The notes under the pieces are model-generated. The model was given only the letters and a program-made list of their open reading frames with translations, was not told the DNA's origin and made no database searches. 64,000 bases of DNA. It comes from Mermis nigrescens (taxonomy: Eukaryota > Nematoda > Enoplea > Mermithida > Mermithidae). The translations under genes and the position numbers were made by a program. Below, piece after piece: positions 58,101 to 64,000 of this stretch (positions are counted from its first letter, which is position 1; each line of letters opens with the position of its first letter). The stretch covers positions 14,107,814 to 14,171,813 of the forward strand of contig JAVLUZ010000142.1 in the NCBI GenBank assembly GCA_036768485.1, read 5' to 3'.

Positions 58101-59477
58101 TGAAAGCCGAAAATAGATGAAAATCGAAAATTTTATGCAAAAGTTCTCACAATTGACCAGAAAATGTGAATTAACATATTTGCACTTTTCACGCTATTTA
58201 AGCATTTATACCAGCTTTTGGGGCCATTTTGACTAAAAAATTCTCTTTGGCTGACCCCGCCCCTCCGAGACCAAGTGACCTCAGATCCCCCTACACCGGC
58301 CATGCTGTGCATTTATGGTCTATACCCCGGAATAAAAGAATGAAGCATTTTCTGGGAGGAATAAAGCAACGGCCAAAATTGGATTGAAACTAGAAGTTTT
58401 CGCAACAAAGCTTGAAATTGACTCATTTATGAAAGTTTTAAAGACCGTTCTTACTCAAACAAGCTTTTTAGCAGTCCCACTAAACCGGATAAGCCCAAGA
58501 CCGTCCATACTATGCAAGTGTGGTAGAAAAGCAACTAAACTTACTACTAGCAAACCGACAATAAAAATCAGCAAGTGTTTTGTTAATGCTAAGCGTTTAT
58601 TTCTATGTAACTCTAATGTATTCATCCTTTTCAGGCACGTAGCCATGGGGGGTTTGGGGGACAAGTACGAGTATTTTTCACAAGGGTCCTCCAAAGGAAA
58701 AAATTGAAAATTTTTGAAACGTTATTGAAAGACCTCCAGAATAGCTTTTAGCATATTTTTGAGCTAATAAACTCTGAATTCTTAAGCGCTGCGCGCTGAA
58801 TTTATTGTTTTTGCATAACGTATGTCTTCCAAACAGTTCAAGTTTGTTTTAACATGGTGAATATGTCTAAATCTGCGCGCCAAATTATTTATTTTCCATA
58901 TTGTTCTCCTTCGCAATGAAGCAGAATTGAGTATATAATAAGTTAAATGATTTTTCAGCTAGGTTGAGCTTTAATATAATGTTAAGAAATTATTTGTGCG
59001 GTCATTTTATACGGCACACCTTTTGACGACCGATTTGAATCGAAATTAATTTTCTAATTTTTTCCTCCATTATCTAGAGCTAGCTGAGAAACGCGCAAAA
59101 ACGTCATTATTTTTGTCTATCAAGGTACAATCACTTGTTGAGATATATGATTTCAAAATTTTAGTCCCCTCAAATTCAGAAGGCCAGCTACGTGCCCGAT
59201 CTTCTTCCACGAAAAATTAATGTTAAAAACTTATTGATAGGCATATGTTGTCGGCTCGGATCTGGTCATCGACTGCAGCTCAGAATTGATTCATCGTAAC
59301 CTGCATCGTCTCTATCAATTACCAATCAATGTGGATCCCATGTCAGTTCAATTTAGAATAAACTCGAAAGCCAAAACGATGGCAGTAGCGGGAAACAAAA
59401 TTTTACCAATAAAATTAGCGCTCGCTACTTGCGAATCGGCTGACATTCCGCGTTCCAAATCTGATTGCGGATTTTAA
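54844..59477 (+). CDS. small heat shock protein (alpha-crystallin/HSP20), two exons
   Basis: ATP-independent chaperone that holds unfolding proteins, 166 residues. Exon 1 is 54844-55107 (88 codons, ATCT|GTGAGT) and exon 2 is 59241-59477 (TTGATAG|GCA), joined in phase 0 across a 4133-bp intron. The alpha-crystallin domain runs from about residue 58 (LGAIKVTNTDEQFSVQFPFA) through EEDEIS joined to AYVVGSDLVIDCSSE, HRNLHRLYQLPINVDPMSVQ and KTMAVAGNK. The C-terminal LPI of NKILPIKLAL is the IxI-type anchor. The join restores the canonical strand in which the domain's EIxVxVxGxxLVI pattern is recognisable. The N-terminal region has a WSWP motif before the domain. The intron contains a complete decayed hAT element and four other repeats. 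Initiator chosen as the first in-frame ATG. Confidence 0.9.
55163..55922 (-). mobile_element. hAT-like MITE (CAGTGGCGGATCCAGG family) with a nested insertion
   Basis: Reverse copy: left end CAAGCGCGGATTTAGAGGGG, right end TGGACCCGCCACTAG at 55908-55922. The body is cut at CCTGGGCCC by a foreign segment (55612-55905). TTTGCGCCGATTTTCGCAC and TCAGAAAATCCTGG match the copy at 52585. Confidence 0.7.
55612..55905. mobile_element. about 290-bp insertion bounded by GGGCCC
   Basis: Starts GGGCCCAATTTAAATG and ends TATTGTAACTGGGCCC, i.e. inverted ends GGGCCCANTTNNAAT. It separates two parts of the surrounding hAT-like MITE. Internally it repeats GTACTTA and AAGCACGTGCTTA-type motifs. Superfamily uncertain (PIF/Harbinger or ISL2EU possible). 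Confidence 0.5.
55978..57065 (+). mobile_element. hAT transposon, complete ends, decayed transposase (1088 bp)
   Basis: Perfect 15-bp inverted ends TAGAGACCGGATAGT (55978-55992 and 57051-57065) flanked by an exact 8-bp target duplication TATATAAC (55970-55977, 57066-57073), as hAT elements make. Remnants of the transposase C-terminal dimerisation region are present (see 56312). Subterminal TTTGCCC motifs cluster at both ends (56098-56135 and 56960-57050), like hAT transposase binding sites. Sits in the sHSP intron, same strand. Confidence 0.93.
56312..56850 (+). pseudogene. hAT transposase remnant, frameshifted
   Basis: A 107-codon frame (56312-56635) followed, in other frames, by LNSAPLKLFLEEYTKKAHP and by PLVSVDVERSFSQYNLILSD (56713-56850, TAA). 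VERSFSxxxxIxSxRR is the signature of the hAT C-terminal dimerisation domain. At least two frame changes and an in-frame stop break the gene, and the N-terminal and DDE regions are mostly absent. Confidence 0.8.
58022..58318 (+). repeat. dispersed repeat E, in the sHSP intron
   Basis: Contains ATTGACCAGAAAATGTGAAT, CACGCTATTTAAGCATTTAT and ends CGGCCATGCTGTGCATTTAT. Confidence 0.7.
58632..59198 (+). mobile_element. hAT-like MITE (CAGGCACGTAGCC ends), 567 bp
   Basis: Ends CAGGCACGTAGCCATGGGGG and inverse GGCCAGCTACGTGCCCG. Flanking 8-mers ATCCTTTT and ATCTTCTT match at 6 of 8. Ends 42 bp before sHSP exon 2. Confidence 0.75.
59241..59477 (+). CDS. sHSP exon 2
   Basis: 78 codons and TAA after TTATTGATAG. 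It carries the HRNLHRLYQLPINVDP core and the C-terminal LPI motif. A hAT-like MITE ends only 42 bp upstream of the acceptor. Confidence 0.88.
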   Translation, partial: AYVVGSDLVIDCSSELIHRNLHRLYQLPINVDPMSVQFRINSKAKTMAVAGNKILPIKLALATCESADIPRSKSDCGF

Positions 59478-59785
59478 CAACAACGGGGAAAGGCGAAGTG
59501 GATGAATAAAACTAAATGATCGAAGTTTAAAATAATTAGTTTTAAAAAACTTTCCATTATTGCCTAATTGAAAATGCCGAAAGAATAATCTAGTAACTAG
59601 AGATGAGCCTCAACAATTTTAGATATAAGGTTCAATCAGCATCAGGTCGATTCATATTTATTAAAATTATTATGTTAGTAGAGTTATGAAACTTATAAAA
59701 CAAAAATCTTTGTAAAAATGCGATTAAGCAATCAATAGTAATAAGCAGGAAGATCGTAAACATTTAAACTTTTATTCTTTTTCTT

Positions 59786-59938
59786 GTAACTTGGGCATAA
59801 ATCTTACGAATTTTTTCGACAGTAGCCGACAAATTACGATATTTATATATCAGATCAATGCCATAATTGCAATCTGACAGCTTATTGTAGGAGATTATTA
59901 TTAAAACTTATGCCCAAACTTGTTTAAATTGGACTATA
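59786..59938 (-). mobile_element. diverged MITE (TATAGTCTG family), reverse
   Basis: Reverse-strand relative: ATATCAGATCAATGCCATAA and CAATCTGACAGCTTATTGT correspond to the core of the other copies; the ends are eroded (GGACTATA on the right). Confidence 0.65.
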
Positions 59939-60714
59939 AACTAACGAGCGTACGAGGTAAATCGGGCGAGACGTATTTGGCAAAGAAGCTCAGTAGGTCA
60001 AGCCATGTGCATCCGATTTAAATAAATTTTATGTTATAATAATAAACAAGATTAACACGTTTTCTTTGGCACTGGAATCGCATTCTTTACTAAATTATTA
60101 GGAATAATGCTGCCCAAGCTATATTACACATATTACAATACCTTTGAGCGCAATCTTGATGTGATGAATGCATCATTTGTGATATTAATCTATCAAGTCT
60201 TGTAATTAAAGCGTGTTATATTAATGACTTGATTACGTACATTGCTGCTATTAGAGTTTTATTTTTTCGACATCTTTTTTGTATGTTTTAATATATTTTT
60301 CATCTGAAATACCTCGATTCGTGATCATATTCTAATGACGTTGATTAATATCGAATACGGGCGGATCGCTTAAATCAAAGGACGTATCGCTTCACTTACG
60401 AAATTGAATTTCAACTTTAAGTTTTAAATTGTTCGTCGGTGATGTGCGCTTTTGTCGCCTTATGAGAATTCAAGCTTACTTCTAATAAAAAGAGGTAGTA
60501 TGCATTCCTTGAAGGTGCTGGTCGTCCTTAATAGAATGAACAAACTGAGCAAATCGCGTCGAAGTGGGGCGATTTTAGTCCAATCAACTTAAGAGTTTCA
60601 GTAAAATGTAGTTTTAGCTTAAAAGTGAACAGCTTTTTTCTGGGCGCGGTCTGAGAATAAAACAATTTACCGAAGCTCAATCCTGAATAATGTGTAACCT
60701 TCGTACGAATGTGA

Positions 60715-60968
60715 CACACACCTGGGCGTTGGGGGTATGCAACCCCAGGAGAAACCAAAATAACCCCCCCAGAAATCAAAATACCCCCAGAATTCAATTT
60801 TTGAAAATTTTTTCGTTTTTTTCGCAAGTTTTTGATGCCAATGGATTGTGCTGGATGAGAAACGTCGAAAAATTGTGTTTTTTACGCCATACCACCATTT
60901 TTGAGGCCATTTTTCGACCTTTGAAAAATCTTGCACCCCCCTAGAATTTTCTTGCTGCTCACGTATGA
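60715..60968 (+). repeat. dispersed repeat C
   Basis: Same order of blocks as at 3694: CACACCTGGGCGTTGGGGGT, GATGAGAAACGTCGAAAAAT, CCATACCACCATTTTTGAGG, ending CTGCTCACGTATGATGTG. Confidence 0.8.
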
Positions 60969-62781
60969 TGTGACAGTGCATTGCCCGTCATTGTGTAAAA
61001 TTTTCCTTATAATTTCTTCATAATTGCTTTGATACCAAAAGCAAAACGCAATTGTGTCTCCTCGGCTTTGCAGACATTTATTTTGAAGAAATTTATTTCT
61101 GAGCTGGCCAGCGCGAGGGCTCGTCCACATTCATTTTTTGTTTTTAAATGTTTTTTTTAATCTGCCAGATAAGCCTTCTTTATCTACATTTTAGGTACAC
61201 TACTATTAAAGTATGATCGATGTATGTCAAGGTGAAACTTATAGAAAGAAAATCACTGAATCACCTTAAAGTTACTTTAAATGAATAAAAGATAAAAAGA
61301 TGAGAATTAAATCAGAAATTGACAAAATTGCTTGGATTTATGTCAAAATGACCTATTTCGCTAGATGCGCCTCCAGAATAGCTGGAATGCAATCGGGAAT
61401 GAACAGGAACCTGGGAAATTGCAATTTTCTTTTAAAGATAAAAGATATCTCTTAAGAATAAAAAAATTTCTAAGTCATCTCAAATCGAGATAAGCCGATT
61501 TCATTATTAAAATTGGCGTTGAGAAGGCAGAGAGAGAACTTTTTTTTATCTTTTAAAACAATATCAGCCCGTTTATGCTGGAATCATTAGCGATAACTTG
61601 TTTCGAGGCCGCTTGCGTTAATTCCAGGTTTTTATTCAGTAAACTCAGTTGTGTTTTGCTTACATCATCGTATGATTGAAAAGACCTTCACTATTAGCTT
61701 AATAGTTTATAGTGACACCATGTGTGGTTAAGTTGAGTTTGCATCTATGATTGAGCTGAGAAGTAAAGAACATGAGATACATGGAAATTATAAGAATCGT
61801 GGGTTCTCAAAATGATCCAGATTTAGGTTTATTTTTTCACTTCATTCAAAAGGGCCCACAACCGATACAAAAAGACTTCATGGGTACTACCAGAAGAATG
61901 GTCAAGTAATTTATGTATATGCAATGAATGAAGTTTTTATTTCAGTCCAAATTCGCATTGTTTTTTCGAGATAAACCAAAAAATTCACCATTTTTGTTGT
62001 CCTAATAATTTATGTTTCAGTATCACCCAACCACCAATCCTTGCATCATAAAGTTAGTGTTATTTTTTCATTGTCTTTTTTCTATTCTAAACACATAATG
62101 CTATAAGCGAGCCATATTTTCAAGAACACAAGATTACCTATGTATGTACTATAGTATCTTACGCCGTGCTTAAAATATTTATCGTAACGTCGTCAAAAAC
62201 AGTCTGAGTCAACCTGGTTCGTTAAGAAGCAATAATTGGACCAACAAACCGTTTTTTGCTGCTTACTGAGCCACTTTGCACGTTTAGCCCTTAAATGAAC
62301 CTTCCTGCTTACTCATAAAAAATGCCAGTTTTCTTCATATTCAAATCCTGCGGCTTTTTTAAAATCACACGAGCAGCTTGTAGCGAAGGCTCAACAATCG
62401 ATTAATTTAAAAAATTATTTTTATGGCAACGGGCTATTATTTGCTACAAAATTTTTAGCACTAAAAGCGGACTTCTCCCTTCCAGAACGATGTATTGCGG
62501 CTCGCGTGCTCATTACATGCTAGCTATTCCGAATTTCGAAATTTTGAGGTAGAAGAATGATCTGTCTGAAACTCGGAAGAATTTCCACTTTGCGTCCGTC
62601 CGTGACTTATTTGTTTTTTATTTTAATATGTTAAAACGAAAAATATATAAGGTTGCCGAAAGCGATTTCGGCCAACAAACTTAAGAACTCGCCGAAATTG
62701 AACCGCGAGCCTGGTACGCCTTTGGACCACATCTACCTTAATTTGTACAGATAATTTCTTTTATGCCATTAAATTAGAACC

Positions 62782-62943
62782 ATGTGTATCGCCCTAGTTT
62801 TGATATTAAATAGTTTTTACAAATATTACGATACGCTGTTGTCCATTTGCGAACACGTGACGGTATCGTTATTGCTGCTGGCGACCGTTAGCCTCATATT
62901 ACTTCCGTTTCTGTTGCTAAATCTGAGCGAAAGTACGAGCGAC
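62782..62943 (+). CDS. possible first exon of an unidentified membrane protein
   Basis: An ATG-started frame of 54 codons ends at AGCGAC|GTAAGC. It begins MCIALVLILNSFYKYYDTLL and contains a strong hydrophobic helix (SLLLLATVSLILLPFLLLNL) after an HVT step, consistent with two membrane segments. A 19-bp candidate exon at 63863-63881 (TTTTTAG|ATT...CA|GTAAGG, phase 0) could follow it, after which the gene would leave the window. I do not recognise the family, and a chance open frame in AT-rich DNA cannot be excluded. Confidence 0.4.
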
Positions 62944-64000
62944 GTAAGCTTTTTTATTATTAATTAATTAGTTCTTTACGAACAAAAAAATGATTTTTCG
63001 CCATCTTGAACGCATGCCACGATGACACACATTAAAACTGATGGTATACCTCCCTACCAGCACTTTTGATAAGCATACCCCCCACTCTCTTCAGGCCATT
63101 TCGGACCAAAACCGACTGCCCAAACCATGAAAAAGCGTCAAAGGACGTCTTGAAGTATAATTTCAAGTACAAAATGCGACGAATTAAGTACATAAATTTG
63201 ACAATAAATAGGTTTAAAAATTCCCTTCCCCCAAGGAAATCGGTTGGTCCTCTCCCAGAACTTTTGATCATGTGCATGTATGCAGGATATTAACGGTTGA
63301 GAAATTATCAGCTTGTTGACTATCGCACCGGCATCAAATTCACTGAAGTGAAAATCTGAAAAATGAGCGTGTGCGCATAAGAACAAGAGGGGTTGAGATT
63401 CTCACCAAATTATAGCTTATTGTTAAGCATAAGCTCGTATCTTTGGACACTCGTTTATCTGCTTAACGATGTCGGTTAATCTGTTATTCTTGTCTTCAAA
63501 TTAATAAAGGATATACCGCAAGGCGCGTAACGAAAGACAGGAAGGATAGAAATGAATGGGGAATTGATCAGAATCGTTCACTATAACGAATTCAGCGCTT
63601 TTGCTTGGTTATTATTTTAATTTTATGCACAGAAGCGTAAACAAATATTCATTTTTTTGCGCACTGGCCACGAACGAAACTGGCATCAGCTAAGGCTTTG
63701 AAAATGGTAATTCGCTAACCGTACTTATCGACGTCGTATGCAAATATTATGCGCAAACGCCTTTGATAAATTCGACGTTTAATTGGCTTTCATCACACAT
63801 TCGTGTGTTTTTTTCTTTCTTTTCTTAATCATAATCTTTCGGTTTCACGTTTTTATTTTTAGATTTTCGCCTTCTGTCGCAGTAAGGAGTGAGCCTATCG
63901 GCTGGTCTATTTCATGCACGAATAACATGAAATAATTTTTTTCGGATTAACTTATTCAGCAAACTACTGACGTCACTTTAATTGGCTTCGGTTCAATAGG

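Larger units (their letters stand above)
59478..62781. other. intergenic after sHSP
   Basis: AT-rich, with a diverged MITE at 59786 and repeat C at 60715. No gene supported. Confidence 0.5.

Overview
The window is AT-rich animal DNA with spliced genes, long introns (up to about 6.7 kb) and very dense mobile-element debris. The gene content (an SLC4 bicarbonate transporter, an achaete-scute-like bHLH factor, a nematode-style globin with long N- and C-terminal tails, and a small heat shock protein) fits an invertebrate. A nematode is my best inference from the globin style and short protein forms, but the sequence does not prove it. No long intact transposase or polyprotein is present. The long low-complexity reading frames at 35.4-39.0 kb are translated minisatellites, not genes.

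Layout. 1-2459: right part of a non-autonomous Helitron. 3150-22206 (+): SLC4 transporter in 15 supported exons, covering the end of the cytosolic N-terminal domain and the whole membrane domain. Its 5' exons probably lie to the left of the window. Its introns hold two more Helitrons, two mariner-like MITEs and a pair of inverted 17-bp minisatellite arrays. 22207-30648: intergenic, with a MITE split by a complete 3.2-kb Helitron. 30649-32905 (+): two-exon bHLH factor. 33797-45005 (-): globin gene, four exons found. Its 6.7-kb second intron contains a 3.6-kb palindrome built from four 18-bp minisatellite arrays. 45006-54843: mostly repeats and unassigned open frames. 54844-59477 (+): two-exon small heat shock protein whose 4.1-kb intron holds a complete but decayed hAT transposon and several smaller elements. 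62782-64000 (+): possible first exon of a membrane protein leaving the window.

The four genes show no functional link to each other. Exon joins were made by eye from reading frame, intron phase, GT/AG borders and family conservation. They are strong for the SLC4, bHLH, globin and sHSP genes, except for the SLC4 junction near 5.1-5.97 kb, which is unresolved.

The most notable structures are: (1) a non-autonomous Helitron family (TC start, CTAG end, A|T target) with a 5' palindromic hairpin and a long inverted repeat at the 3' end, one copy giving an exact occupied/empty-site comparison; (2) the giant intronic palindrome of inverted minisatellites, and a smaller analogue in an SLC4 intron, both resembling foldback elements; (3) hAT-family elements with recognisable 8-bp target duplications.
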